A DNA stretch of 64,000 bases from Streptomyces sp. Root431 (GTDB lineage Bacteria; Actinomycetota; Actinomycetes; Streptomycetales; Streptomycetaceae): the NCBI RefSeq assembly GCF_001426585.1, contig NZ_LMEI01000009.1:658247-722246 (forward strand), in the 5' to 3' direction. Position 1 is the stretch's first letter. Every line of letters starts with the position of its first letter. A program made the position numbers and the translations under genes. This document shows positions 51,066-60,648 of this stretch, one piece after another. The notes beneath the pieces are model-generated. The model worked only from the letters and a program-made list of their open reading frames with translations, was not told where the DNA came from and made no database searches.

Positions 51066-53800
51066 GGTTCTCCCGCCTCCTCGGCGCGGACGGTGTGCAC
51101 GACGTCCGCGCGCAGCGGTACGAGACGGAGGATGCCGGCGTACCGTCCCGCACCGGTCCACACCACGTCCTCGGCGGTGCCCCGCCAGATGTCGTCCCCC
51201 GCCGCGCCGCGCCGCATCGCCTCGGGCACGAAGCGGACCTGACGGGCGGCGAGCGGGTCGTGGGAGAGCAGCCTCAGGTGCTCGGGGCCGCAGAGCTCGA
51301 CCGTGCCGCCGGGGTCGTCCTCGGCGAGCAGCAGCCGGGCGACCGCGTCCGGGGCGACACCGGTGAGCCGGGCCGCGTCGGGCCGTTCGGAACGGTCGGT
51401 GAACGCGGCGAGCGAGGTGAGCGCGCCGAGGTCCCGGAGGCCTTCGTACGGAGGAGGCGGCGAGGCCGCGGCGTCGCGCTCCAGCCGGATCCGGGTCTCG
51501 TCGAGGAGCTCCGCCAGCCGCTGCCCCTGCGCCGCGTGCTCCGCGCCGCCGGGGTCGCGTTCGATGCCCGCCCAGCACCCGTCGAGGAGGAGGACGGTGC
51601 CGGCGACCAGATCGCCGAGGAGCGTGTCGACGAGTGCGGGTCCCCCGTCCCCGTACCGCCGCTCCAGCCACGCCGGGGCGGGACCGGCGGAGAAGGCCGC
51701 GCCCGGCACGTCGGCGGAGACCGTCCGGGCCGGGGCAGGGCGTGGCGACGACGACGGGGCTCGGGGTGGGGACGGCGGCGGTGTGGCGGCGGGCGCGCCC
51801 GGCCTCCGTACCGGCGGCTCGTCGCCCGTGTCCGACCAGCCGTCGTCCTCCTCGTCGTCCCTCCAGTCGTCCCAACTCCAGGCGCCCGTGACGGAGTCGG
51901 TGCCGCCGGACGGACCGGGGCCCGGCGCGGGCCGCGACGGTTCGTCCGCCCAGGAAGCCCGGTTCGGACCCCACCCCGGCACCGGGCCCGCGTCCCATTC
52001 CGGCTCCGGGTCGGGTCCCCACTCCGACACCGGGTCCGTCCCCCACTCCGGCACCGGGTCCGTCCCCCATTCCGACGTCCGGTCCTGCGTCCGCGCTCCG
52101 CCGCCGTACGCGTCGGCGGTCTCCGCGAGACCGCGGAGCAGCCGGGCAACGGCACCGGCTCCGGCCGCGCAGTGGTGCCGCACCTCGGCGAAGAGCCAGT
52201 CGTGGACGGCGGTCGTCACGACCAGGGCGTGGATCTCCCGCATGATCCGGCCGGCCTCCTCCGGGTCCGCCCGCGCCCACCAGTCGTCCACGGCCCGGTT
52301 CCAGTCGCGCAGCGCGAGCAGGAGGACGGCCACGACGGACACGGCCAGGGCCGCCGACGCCGCCCAGACCGGCGGGCCGAGGAACTGGCCGAGGCCCGCA
52401 CCGGCGAGGCCGCCGAGGACTCCGCCGACGAGCCGGGGGGCCGCGCCCGTGGCACCACCGCCGTCGATCCGCCCGTCGGGCGAGCGGTTCGGCCTGCGCC
52501 GCAGCATCAGGTGGGCGAGACCGGCGGCGAGCGCGCCGACGGCCGGGCCGAGGAACCAGCCGAGCACCGGCCACACCCCGGCCAGCAGCGCGAGGAGGCC
52601 GGTGAGCGCGAAGGCCACGGGCCGCGACCCGCCGGCCGTGAAGGGATACCGGCCCCCGAGCCGCCGCAGCCGCTCCGGACCGCAGATCGCGTCGAGCCGC
52701 GCGAGCCGGGAGGCGCTGCCCGCCGGGGCGGTGCGCGCGGAGAGCGCGGAGAGCCGGGCCGCGACGGAACGCAGCGGCAGGCCCTGGCCGATCAGCTCGT
52801 ACGTGTGGTCCCGCAGGGCCGGGACGATCCCCGCCCGCGTGATCTCCCGCGGCATCTCCGGGAGTTCGACCCCGCGGTCGCGGAGCAGCCCGCGGTGCTC
52901 GGCGGTGAGCCGGGTGCCGCCCGCCGCGCCGAACGCGTCCGCGACCGCGGTACGGAACCGGGCCAGCTCCTCCGTGAGCCGCTCGATGTCCCCCGGCAGG
53001 TCGACATCGCGGCCCGCCCCGGCGAGGAGCCCCGCCGCGCCCCGCACCCGCTCGTAGCCGTCGACGGCGTCGTCGAGTGCCTCCCGGCAGGCGATGAGCC
53101 GGGACCCCGCGCGGCCGCCCGCCGGGAGCCAGTCGTGACCGGAGAGGGAGCGCGGTACGCCCTCGCCGAGGAGCAGCGCGAGCGTGCCCGGCACCCCCTC
53201 GGGTGAGGCGGAACCGGCCGGGACCTCGGGGCCGGTCAGCCCCTCGACGGCCTGCCGCCAGGCCCGCGCGCGGGCCTCGTCGGTGAGGTCGTGTTCCAGG
53301 ACCCGCACGGCGGGTACGGCCACGCCGTGCACGACCTCCCCGAGCGAGCCGAGGACGGCGTCGAAGACCTCCGGGGTGGCCAGGACCTCGACGAGCGGGC
53401 GCAGGAAGGCGGCGTCCCCCGTCGCGTCGCCCTTCGCGTCGCCCGTGGTGGCGCCCGTGGTGTCGCCCGTGGTGTCGCCCGTGGTGTCGAACAGCCACAG
53501 GACTCCGGCGGCGGGCGGGCGGAGCGTCAGGGTGCGGCGCAGCGTCCGGTCACCTCGGGCGCCGACGGCGAGACAGACGATCTGGGCGGGTCCGTAGGAG
53601 GAGAGCCGCTCGTAGAGGAGCTGGTGGCCGACGAGCCCGGCGGCCTCGTCGACGACGAGGAACCGGCGCTCGCCACCGGGCTGCGGGACGTCCAGCGCCG
53701 CGCGGACGGCGGCGCCGGGGTCGTCCGGCCCGCCCGCCCGCAGGTCGAGGCAGACGGCGTGGCCCGGGAGGGGGCGTTCCGGGAGGACGCGTTGGCTCAC
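51062..53800 (-). CDS. large four-helix membrane protein of the tubulin-vWA operon
   Basis: A 912-residue protein not matched to a named family. The soluble N-terminal half (about 1-390) contains FLVVDEAAGLVGHQLLYERL and a TTGD repeat (106-129). Four hydrophobic helices lie in two pairs at about 394-433 and 455-497. The C-terminal half is cytosolic or disordered, with EWGTDPV-type repeats (about 575-610), an acidic stretch (WRDDEEDDGW) and a final folded region. The GTG at 53800 overlaps the tubulin-like gene stop in GTGA. It would be the main membrane anchor of the system. Helix positions are judged by eye. Confidence 0.62.
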   Translation of the reverse strand: MSQRVLPERPLPGHAVCLDLRAGGPDDPGAAVRAALDVPQPGGERRFLVVDEAAGLVGHQLLYERLSSYGPAQIVCLAVGARGDRTLRRTLTLRPPAAGVLWLFDTTGDTTGDTTGATTGDAKGDATGDAAFLRPLVEVLATPEVFDAVLGSLGEVVHGVAVPAVRVLEHDLTDEARARAWRQAVEGLTGPEVPAGSASPEGVPGTLALLLGEGVPRSLSGHDWLPAGGRAGSRLIACREALDDAVDGYERVRGAAGLLAGAGRDVDLPGDIERLTEELARFRTAVADAFGAAGGTRLTAEHRGLLRDRGVELPEMPREITRAGIVPALRDHTYELIGQGLPLRSVAARLSALSARTAPAGSASRLARLDAICGPERLRRLGGRYPFTAGGSRPVAFALTGLLALLAGVWPVLGWFLGPAVGALAAGLAHLMLRRRPNRSPDGRIDGGGATGAAPRLVGGVLGGLAGAGLGQFLGPPVWAASAALAVSVVAVLLLALRDWNRAVDDWWARADPEEAGRIMREIHALVVTTAVHDWLFAEVRHHCAAGAGAVARLLRGLAETADAYGGGARTQDRTSEWGTDPVPEWGTDPVSEWGPDPEPEWDAGPVPGWGPNRASWADEPSRPAPGPGPSGGTDSVTGAWSWDDWRDDEEDDGWSDTGDEPPVRRPGAPAATPPPSPPRAPSSSPRPAPARTVSADVPGAAFSAGPAPAWLERRYGDGGPALVDTLLGDLVAGTVLLLDGCWAGIERDPGGAEHAAQGQRLAELLDETRIRLERDAAASPPPPYEGLRDLGALTSLAAFTDRSERPDAARLTGVAPDAVARLLLAEDDPGGTVELCGPEHLRLLSHDPLAARQVRFVPEAMRRGAAGDDIWRGTAEDVVWTGAGRYAGILRLVPLRADVVHTVRAEEAGEP

Positions 53801-56800
53801 TGCTCCTCCTCTTCCACGTCCCAGGGGTACCCGTCGAACTCGGGGTCGAACTCGGGCTCGGGCTCGTGCTCCCAGTCCCCTTCGTAGACGGACTGGCGGG
53901 GCCGAGGGACCTCGTGGCTCTGACCGGAGCCCCCGGAATACCTGCTTCCGTAGTTCTCCCGAGGATCGGCACCGGCCGGCCGCGCCTGGCCCTGACCGTG
54001 GCTGTGGCCTTGGCCTTGGCCTTGGCCTTGGCTCTGACCCTGGCCGTGTCCCTGGATCGGACCGTGGCCCTGGCCCTGGCCCTGGCCCTGACCGGCAGCG
54101 CTCTGCCCCACAGTCACCTGCCCCTGCCCCTGCCCGTGACCTTGCCCCCGTCCCCGCCCCGCCCGTCCCGGACCGTGGCGGTCGAAGAGGGCGCGCAGGT
54201 TGGCGCGGGTCGGGCGGGCGGAGGGCGGGAAGCGCATGTCGAGGGCGCCCCGGTAGGTGACCTCCCAGAACTGCCGCAGCGGGGTGAGCCATTCGACGTC
54301 CGTGTCGCCGTACTCGCGGTACTCGGCCTCCAGCCGGTCGAGCAGGACGAGCTGGCGCGGGGCGACCTCCTCCACGAAGTGGGTGAAGAGCCGGGACGGC
54401 GGCTGCGGCACCTGCGTGAGGCCCTTGGGCAGGGTCTTCATGAGGCGTTCGCAGAAGACCTCGATGATCTGGCCCTCGTCGAGCAGCGCCCAGCGCTCGT
54501 ACGCGCGCAGCATCCCCGCCCAGCTGGAGAGCGCGCCGTCGAAGCCCTCCAGGCGCAGCGTCATGGTCGCGGACTCGCCTTCCTGCAGGCGGATCCGGAC
54601 GAGGTCGGGCGAGTCGGGTCCGCCTTCGACGGCGATGTCGCCGTTCCACATCGCGCAGAGAAGCCGGTGCATGATCCTCTGGCGGTCCTGTTCGGTGGCG
54701 ACGAGCCAGTCGTCCTGGAAGCCGAGCCGCTGCCGCCAGTGCAGGAAGTCGTCCTCCCCGGCCGAGTCACGGGCGTCGGACCAGAGGCTGAGGACGCTGC
54801 GGACCTCGGAGATGTCGGTGAGGTTCATACCGCTGCGGAAGAGGACGACGGTGAGGGACTCGGTGTCGACGGCCCGGTACTCCTGGTCGGCCTTGGCGGG
54901 CAGGTTGAGCGCCTGCCGGAGGAAGCCTGCGGCGCGGCCGTCGGACTCACTGGCCGGGTGCACGATGAGGATCTTCATCGGCCCACTGCCGTCCGGGACG
55001 AAGCCGACGGGAAGCAGTCCGGCGAGCCGGGCGCGGAACTGGTCGAGCCAGCGCGGGTCGATCTTCGACTCGGCACTCTCGTCGCCGGCTGCGGCCCGCA
55101 GCAGCAGGGCCATGGAGGGCAGCAGGGGGCGGGCGAACTGGGCCTCATTGGCCTCGCCGAAGAGCTTCTTGACCCGGCGTTCGAGGACCTGCTTGATCTC
55201 CTTGACCGGCGCCCCCGGCGAGCGGCGGACCGCGTCGAGGGCGTTGCGCCAGTCGTCGGGCCTGATCAGCCGGTCGAGGAGCGTCACGGCGTCGGTGGCC
55301 TCGGGGAGGCCCTCGCTCTGGGCGAGCCGGTCGACGACGTCGTCGTAGAAGGCGCGCAGGGTGTTCTGCGGGGGCAGGAGGTAGGCGATGCCGGCGCGGT
55401 CGTCACGGTAGAGCTCGCGGCGGCGTTCGGCGAAGGCCCGTGCCTCGTCCTGCTCGTGGGCGCGGAGCGCCCTGGTGAGCTCGGCCAGCTCGTGGACGAT
55501 CCGGTTCAGGGGCTGCTTCCACTGGGCCTCGCCCGCCTGCCAGCCGCGGTGCCAGAGGCCCCTGGCGCGCCACTGGTACCAGGCCTGCTGCGCGGCGAGC
55601 GCCTCCTGGACCTCGGGGTCGTTCCACCGGGCCGGTACGACGCCGCCCATGCTCCCCTTGATGCGGGGGATCGGCGGGGCGGCGCTCTGGACGTGGGGCG
55701 GCCGTTCGGGCTCGTTGCGCCGGTTGTCGATCATCCCGGTGAAACCCACCCTGGCGACCCTCTCGGGGTGGCCGGGCAGCCCGGTCAGGACCGTTTCGAG
55801 CTGGAACGGGCCTATGATGCCGAGGAGTTCGCGGGCGCCGTAGCCCGGCCTGAAGTCCTCGGTGAGGCGCGGTATCTCGCGGGTGAGGTGGGCGTCGAGA
55901 CGGCGTAGGGAGTCCTCCATGTCCCCGAGTCGGTGCTGGAGTTCCTGCGCGATGTCCTTGCGCCCTCTGGGGAGTTGCTCGGGTCCGGGGACGTCCGGTG
56001 CCTCGCGGTTCCAGAGCCGGCCGATGCCGGAGCGGACGAAGAGGTCGCGGACCTGTTCCGATCCTTCCTTGGCGGGGCGCCGGGCCCGCTCCTCCATGCC
56101 GCGTACGGCCTGGGCGAGGAGCCGGGCGGCGACGATCTCGGCGAGGTCGTCGACGGGGATGGTGAGGGAGGCGGCGAGGCTGGTGGACATGCCCCGGTAG
56201 CCGATGCCGGAGCGGGCCGGTGTCGAGCGCTCGACGGCCTTGTTGACGAAGCGCTCCGCGAATGACTGGTAGTCGTCGTCGGCCTGGGCCACCGTGCCGT
56301 TGGAGTCGCTGAGTTCGGTGCCGATGAGCGACATCACCATGGCGGTGATGGAGCGGCGCAGGTCCTCGGAGCCGATGACGGACGGCTTGGAGAAGAGGAA
56401 GGCGGTCTGCATGGTCGCGGGGCGCAGGGCGACGACCCCGTCCCGCGGGTACGTGACGCTGAGCCGGCCGCGCTGCTCGACGTCGCCGACGGTGTCGGCG
56501 GAGTCGGGCATGTTCTGGTCGTCGACGAGCCGCGAGAGGTCCACGAGGGCGCGGGCGGCGTTGAGTTCGGCCTCGCGTCCGCCGCCCGCCTCGGGCGGGA
56601 AGGCGGACGGCATGACGACGAGCGGATAGATCTTCACCCCGGGCACCCGCGCGTTGCGGAACTCGTGCCCGATGAGGTGGATGAAGTCGTAGAAGATGCC
56701 GGCGCCGGTGCCGCCGGCGACGGAGAAGGCGACGAAGACGTCGCAGCCGCGGATCTTGCCGCCGCCGACCCGCTGGAGGTCGCCGGCCGCCTGACCGATG

Positions 56801-57300
56801 GCCCCGATCGCCTCGCGGAGCTGGCGCAGGACGGGTTCGAGACCGGTGCGCAGCGTCGCGAAGAGCGCGGCGCGCCCGACGGTCGGCAGCTGCCCGGCGC
56901 CGCTGTTGAGGGGGGCGACGCGCGGCTGCCGGAGCCGGGGCGGCAGCCAGAGCCGGGTCTCGGCCGGGACGGAGACGCGCAGCATCTCCGTGACCTCGGG
57001 CGAGGAGTCGAAGTCGGTGGGCAGCAGGTCCCGGACCATCCGGGAGGTGCGTGCGAAGGCGGCGCCCTCGGCGCCCTTGGCCTTGAACTGCGGCGCCTTC
57101 ATCAGCTCTGCCTCGCTGAAGTCGGCGTAGACGAACTGGAGGCAGTCCGGCAGCTGGAAGGGCATCCGGCGGCCGCCGTCGACGAGGTCGGTGCCGTCGG
57201 GGCCGCAGAGTTCGCGGCGGAGGCTGCGCTCGAGCTCGGTGCCGATACGTCCGCCGGTGCCGCCGAGCCCGACGAAGAGCATGGGCTGGTAGATCTTCAT
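53797..57300 (-). CDS. tubulin/FtsZ-superfamily protein (Tubulin_2-like)
   Basis: A 1167-residue protein beginning MKIYQPMLFVGLGGTGGRIG, the glycine-rich nucleotide-binding start of the tubulin/FtsZ fold. The signature loop appears as FSVAGGTGAGIFYDF (193-206), equivalent to GGGTGSG. About 600 residues follow the GTPase core, much longer than FtsZ. From about 1065 the tail is Gly/Gln/His-rich (GHGQGQGQ repeats) and ends in an acidic segment DGYPWDVEEEEQ. Related FtsZ-like families were predicted by Makarova and Koonin (2010) to act in membrane remodelling. The ATG at 57300 follows AAAGGAG by five bases. GTP-driven polymerisation is inferred. Confidence 0.82.
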   Translation of the reverse strand: MKIYQPMLFVGLGGTGGRIGTELERSLRRELCGPDGTDLVDGGRRMPFQLPDCLQFVYADFSEAELMKAPQFKAKGAEGAAFARTSRMVRDLLPTDFDSSPEVTEMLRVSVPAETRLWLPPRLRQPRVAPLNSGAGQLPTVGRAALFATLRTGLEPVLRQLREAIGAIGQAAGDLQRVGGGKIRGCDVFVAFSVAGGTGAGIFYDFIHLIGHEFRNARVPGVKIYPLVVMPSAFPPEAGGGREAELNAARALVDLSRLVDDQNMPDSADTVGDVEQRGRLSVTYPRDGVVALRPATMQTAFLFSKPSVIGSEDLRRSITAMVMSLIGTELSDSNGTVAQADDDYQSFAERFVNKAVERSTPARSGIGYRGMSTSLAASLTIPVDDLAEIVAARLLAQAVRGMEERARRPAKEGSEQVRDLFVRSGIGRLWNREAPDVPGPEQLPRGRKDIAQELQHRLGDMEDSLRRLDAHLTREIPRLTEDFRPGYGARELLGIIGPFQLETVLTGLPGHPERVARVGFTGMIDNRRNEPERPPHVQSAAPPIPRIKGSMGGVVPARWNDPEVQEALAAQQAWYQWRARGLWHRGWQAGEAQWKQPLNRIVHELAELTRALRAHEQDEARAFAERRRELYRDDRAGIAYLLPPQNTLRAFYDDVVDRLAQSEGLPEATDAVTLLDRLIRPDDWRNALDAVRRSPGAPVKEIKQVLERRVKKLFGEANEAQFARPLLPSMALLLRAAAGDESAESKIDPRWLDQFRARLAGLLPVGFVPDGSGPMKILIVHPASESDGRAAGFLRQALNLPAKADQEYRAVDTESLTVVLFRSGMNLTDISEVRSVLSLWSDARDSAGEDDFLHWRQRLGFQDDWLVATEQDRQRIMHRLLCAMWNGDIAVEGGPDSPDLVRIRLQEGESATMTLRLEGFDGALSSWAGMLRAYERWALLDEGQIIEVFCERLMKTLPKGLTQVPQPPSRLFTHFVEEVAPRQLVLLDRLEAEYREYGDTDVEWLTPLRQFWEVTYRGALDMRFPPSARPTRANLRALFDRHGPGRAGRGRGQGHGQGQGQVTVGQSAAGQGQGQGQGHGPIQGHGQGQSQGQGQGQGHSHGQGQARPAGADPRENYGSRYSGGSGQSHEVPRPRQSVYEGDWEHEPEPEFDPEFDGYPWDVEEEEQ
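54000..54170. repeat. Gln-Gly hexanucleotide repeats in the tubulin-like tail
   Basis: CCTTGG and CCCTGG hexamers on the plus strand encode alternating Gln-Gly pairs, broken by Pro, Ile, Ser and His codons. Confidence 0.8.
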
Positions 57301-57322
57301 GTCGTCTCCTTTGGGGGCCCGT

Positions 57323-60115
57323 TCAGAAGAGGTCCGGGTCCCCGGCGGTCGTGCCGCCCGTGCCCGTACTGAGTCCGGATCCGTCGCCGGATCCATTGCC
57401 GGTTCCCCGCCCGGTTCCGCTTCCGGTGCCGGTGGTCGTGGGGTTGTCCGTGGTGCCGCCGGACCGGCCGGAGCGCCAGGGCCGTCCGAACCGGCGCGGC
57501 GGGGGGATCCGGCCTCCCCGGTCCGTACGCGTGCGGGAGCCGGAGCCGTCGCCCGTACGGGAATCGGTTCCGCCGCTGTCCGTACCGAATCCGGAGCCCC
57601 CGCCCGTACCGAATCCGGAGCCCCCGCCTGTACCGAAGTCGGAGCCTCCGCCCGTACCGAATCCGGACCCTCCGCCCGTACCGAATCCGGAGCCGGAGCC
57701 CCCGCCCGTACCGAAGCCGAAGCCGCCGCCCGTGCCGAAGTCGTCGTCCGTCTCGAACCCGGAGCCGTCGTCCATGCCGAATCCGGAACCGGTGCCGGAG
57801 CCGTAGCCGCTGCCGGAGCCGGTGCGGGAGCGGCCGGACCTGCCGTTGCGGCCCGTCGCCCCGCCCCGTACGACGATCTCGTACGTGTCGAGGCCGGCCG
57901 GCTCGCCCGGTCGCAGGGAGATCTGCGTGCCGCCGCGGGGGCGCAGCAGCATCTGGCCGGTGCCCGTGCGGCGCAGCACGTGGCCGCCGCCGTTGCGGGC
58001 CCGGTGGAGGGTGGGCGGCGCGCCGCCCATGTCGTCGATCGCGAAGGGGAAGGACCCGCGGGTGCTCTGGCCCCGGCCGATGGTGAGCCTGTCGAGGGTG
58101 CGGCCGTCCGCGCGGAGTTCGATCGTGACGCCGGTGAGGTCGCGGCGGCGGCGCCGGACCATGATTTGGACGGCGAGGAAGACGCCGATGAGGACGAGGA
58201 CCGCGGCCCCGCCGACGACGGCCTTCCACCAGCGGTCCCACCAGGTCGGCGGGGCCACGACGAGGACTTCCAGGAAGGCGTCGTCGAGGACGCGTTCGCC
58301 GTCGCCGGGGTCCATGACCGCGATCCGGCCGCCCAGTTCGCCGAGGGGCGTGCCTCCGCCGACGGTCACGGTGAAGGGGATGCGTGTGCTCCCGCCCGGC
58401 GGCGCGGTGACCGTCGCCGGGGAGACGGAGAGTTCGGCGCCGGGCGTCCGGTTCTCCACGGCGAGCCGCAGGGCGCGCGGTCCGGCGTCGTTGTTGGTGA
58501 CGTCGAGGGTGCCGCGGACGGTGCTCCCGGGGTGCACGGTCGCCCGGTCGAGGACGACCCCGGCGGTGACGAGCGGGTTGCCCTGGGTGATGCGGGCGTG
58601 CAGCGGCCGGCGGTCGGAGGTGACGCCGGGCGCCGACATGCGGGTGGTGAGCTCCAGGTCGCCGGTGGCGCCGACGGGCACGGTGAGCGTGCCGGTGAAC
58701 CGGACGTCGCCCGCCTTGCGGTCGGGGGCCCGCCCGTCGTCGGCGAGCCGGAACGTCACGGGGGCGAAGCCCGCGCCGCGCAGTTCGGCCGCGACCGCGA
58801 GGTCCGCGAGCTGACGGGGATCGGTGACCGTGACGCCGCGCCTGGTCTGCATCCGCACCGACACGGTGACCTCCTCGCCGGCGCGCGGGGAGGCCGGGTC
58901 GAGGGTGACGTCGGAGCGGAGCATGCCCTGCCAGATGGCCCGGACGGCGACCTCGCGGTCGCGGTGCCCCTCCGGCGCCTCGACGTGCACGCGCCAGCGG
59001 CCCGGCAGCGGGTTCTTCACGCGCAGCGCCTCGACCGGCCCGTCCTGTCCGCCGACCTCGAAGGTGGAGCCGTCGAACTCGCCCCGGGTGGGGACCTTGC
59101 GGCCCGCCGGGTCGTAGTAGGTCACCCGGACCTTCGGGTCGTGCTTGGAGACCGTGAGGGAGCCGTCGGTGGCGATGGGCGGGATGACGACCGTCAGGTC
59201 GGCGGGCGGCTTCCCGGCGGTGCCGTGCGAGATCCGCGCGCAGCGGGCGGCGGCGAAGGTCTCCTGGAGCGCCTTGTCGAGCTCGGCGGAGCTGCCGACG
59301 ACCCGCATGTGCGGGACGGATCCCGGTACGTCGGAGCAGGCGCCCCGGTAGCCGCGCTCGGCCATGGCCGTGAGGGCGGCGCGGTCGATCTCGGTGCCGA
59401 AGCCGAGCGGCCAGATCTGGACGCCGGCCGCCCGGGCGCGGGCGAGTTCCTCGGTGAGCCGCCGTTCGCCGTTGGACTGGCGGTTGGCGGGGTCCGTGCC
59501 GTATTCGGGGCTGTCGGAGACGTCCAGCTTGCCGTCGGTCAGGAGGAAGACGACCTTGGGGGTGGCGGGGGCCTTGGCGGCCGCGCCGCCGCCGGCGCGC
59601 TTCTGGCCGAGGCGGGTGACGGCCTGGCGGATGGCCGCCGGGAAGTCGGTGCCGGGTCCCATCCGCGCCGCGTCGCGCTTGTTGAGGAGCTGGACGCAGG
59701 CGCTGAGCCGCTCACGGCCCGCCGCGTCGGCGACGGTGAGCCCGCAGACCTCGCGCACGGGCGACTGGCCTGCCTTCTCCGAGCTGCTGAAGCCGATGAC
59801 GGTCGCCCGGGAGCGCTCGGATATCTCGCCCTGGCTGAGCAGCCCCGCCGCCTCCGTCTCGCGCGCCAGGTCCTTGTCGGCCAGGCTGGCCGACTGGTCG
59901 ACGACGACGGCGAAGTCGATCGGGTCGGGTCCCTCGGCGGGATCGGCGGCCTCGGCGGCGGTACCTGCCGCGGGCTGCGCCGCTGATGGGGCGGCTGCCG
60001 CCGGGGCCCGGGGTGCGCGGGGGTGGCCGGGGGTGCCGGCCGCCGCGAGAGGGCCGGTGAGCGCGACCAGCGCACCGGCGAGGAGCAGGGCGCTCCCCTT
60101 GTTCGTCCACTGCAT
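57323..60115 (-). CDS. secreted, membrane-anchored von Willebrand factor A protein
   Basis: A 930-residue protein. A signal peptide (1-27; ALLLAGALVALTGPLAAAG) leads to an Ala/Pro linker and a vWA domain with the MIDAS motif DQSAS (Asp73, Ser75, Ser77), a GTDF threonine and LLTDGKLD. Several Ig-like beta domains follow to about 620. A single helix (VVGGAAVLVLIGVFLAVQI, about 630-648) crosses the membrane, then an Arg stretch and a cytosolic FHA-less beta region. The C-terminus is a long Gly/Ser repeat (GSGFGTGG units, 790-842). The ATG at 60115 is preferred to the GTG at 60127, which would overlap the previous stop. It probably senses or binds an extracellular ligand. Confidence 0.78.
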   Translation of the reverse strand: MQWTNKGSALLLAGALVALTGPLAAAGTPGHPRAPRAPAAAAPSAAQPAAGTAAEAADPAEGPDPIDFAVVVDQSASLADKDLARETEAAGLLSQGEISERSRATVIGFSSSEKAGQSPVREVCGLTVADAAGRERLSACVQLLNKRDAARMGPGTDFPAAIRQAVTRLGQKRAGGGAAAKAPATPKVVFLLTDGKLDVSDSPEYGTDPANRQSNGERRLTEELARARAAGVQIWPLGFGTEIDRAALTAMAERGYRGACSDVPGSVPHMRVVGSSAELDKALQETFAAARCARISHGTAGKPPADLTVVIPPIATDGSLTVSKHDPKVRVTYYDPAGRKVPTRGEFDGSTFEVGGQDGPVEALRVKNPLPGRWRVHVEAPEGHRDREVAVRAIWQGMLRSDVTLDPASPRAGEEVTVSVRMQTRRGVTVTDPRQLADLAVAAELRGAGFAPVTFRLADDGRAPDRKAGDVRFTGTLTVPVGATGDLELTTRMSAPGVTSDRRPLHARITQGNPLVTAGVVLDRATVHPGSTVRGTLDVTNNDAGPRALRLAVENRTPGAELSVSPATVTAPPGGSTRIPFTVTVGGGTPLGELGGRIAVMDPGDGERVLDDAFLEVLVVAPPTWWDRWWKAVVGGAAVLVLIGVFLAVQIMVRRRRRDLTGVTIELRADGRTLDRLTIGRGQSTRGSFPFAIDDMGGAPPTLHRARNGGGHVLRRTGTGQMLLRPRGGTQISLRPGEPAGLDTYEIVVRGGATGRNGRSGRSRTGSGSGYGSGTGSGFGMDDGSGFETDDDFGTGGGFGFGTGGGSGSGFGTGGGSGFGTGGGSDFGTGGGSGFGTGGGSGFGTDSGGTDSRTGDGSGSRTRTDRGGRIPPPRRFGRPWRSGRSGGTTDNPTTTGTGSGTGRGTGNGSGDGSGLSTGTGGTTAGDPDLF
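57590..57740. repeat. 24-bp in-frame repeats encoding GSGFGTGG
   Basis: CCCGTACCGAATCCGGAG-type units repeat about six times in the vWA C-terminal tail with single-codon variants (Ser/Asp, Gly/Ser). Confidence 0.8.
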
Positions 60116-60123
60116 CGTCACTC

Positions 60124-60648
60124 TCACCACAGTTCGCTGAGGAGGGCCAGAAGGGCGCCGAGCGCGAGCGCGCACACGCCCAGGCGCAGCCACCGGTACT
60201 TCGCCGCGAGCACGAGTCCGTGCACGCTGGCCTGTTCGAGGAGCCAGCCGGTCGCGTCCGCGCCGGGCGGGGCGAGCCGCGCGCGCAGCTCGCCCTCGGA
60301 CGGCCCGGCCGCCAGGTCGCGCAGGAGCGTGCGGTCCGCTCCTATGCGCGTACGGGGCAGGACCACCGACACGAGCATCAGGACGCCCGCGGTCCACAGC
60401 GCGCCCGCCACCAGCAGCAGCGCGAGCCCGACACCGGCCGTGGGCACGAGGGCGCGGTCGCCGGAGAACACGACCGCGAGGAAGGCGAGGGCACCGGAGA
60501 GCAGGATCGCGGCCTTGGTGTCGGCCCGCCCGATGTCCTCGCGGACGGTGGAGAGCAGCCGCTCGGCCATGAACCGCAGCTCTTCGGGCGCCACGGGAGC
60601 CGCGGCGGGGACGGTCGCGGGGTCGGCCTCGGGGTTCGGATCCGTCAC
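60124..60648 (-). CDS. small membrane protein resembling Pycsar effector (DUF5706)
   Basis: A 174-residue protein. The N-terminal 25 residues are Pro/Ala-rich. The helix ERLLSTVREDIGRADTKAAILLSG (about 29-52) matches the conserved RADTKAxxLL core that I associate with DUF5706/PycTM membrane effectors. Hydrophobic segments lie at about 47-62, 68-94 and 150-172. No nucleotide cyclase gene is beside it, so a classical Pycsar pair is not present. The GTG at 60648 overlaps the previous stop in GTGA. It may be the toxic or pore-forming arm, or just a membrane subunit, of the operon product. Confidence 0.6.
   Translation of the reverse strand: MTDPNPEADPATVPAAAPVAPEELRFMAERLLSTVREDIGRADTKAAILLSGALAFLAVVFSGDRALVPTAGVGLALLLVAGALWTAGVLMLVSVVLPRTRIGADRTLLRDLAAGPSEGELRARLAPPGADATGWLLEQASVHGLVLAAKYRWLRLGVCALALGALLALLSELW

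Noticed and set aside
54000..54170. Integration or recombination site within the tubulin-like tail
   Set aside because: The repeats are simple in-frame hexamers with no flanking att-like sequence or integrase.
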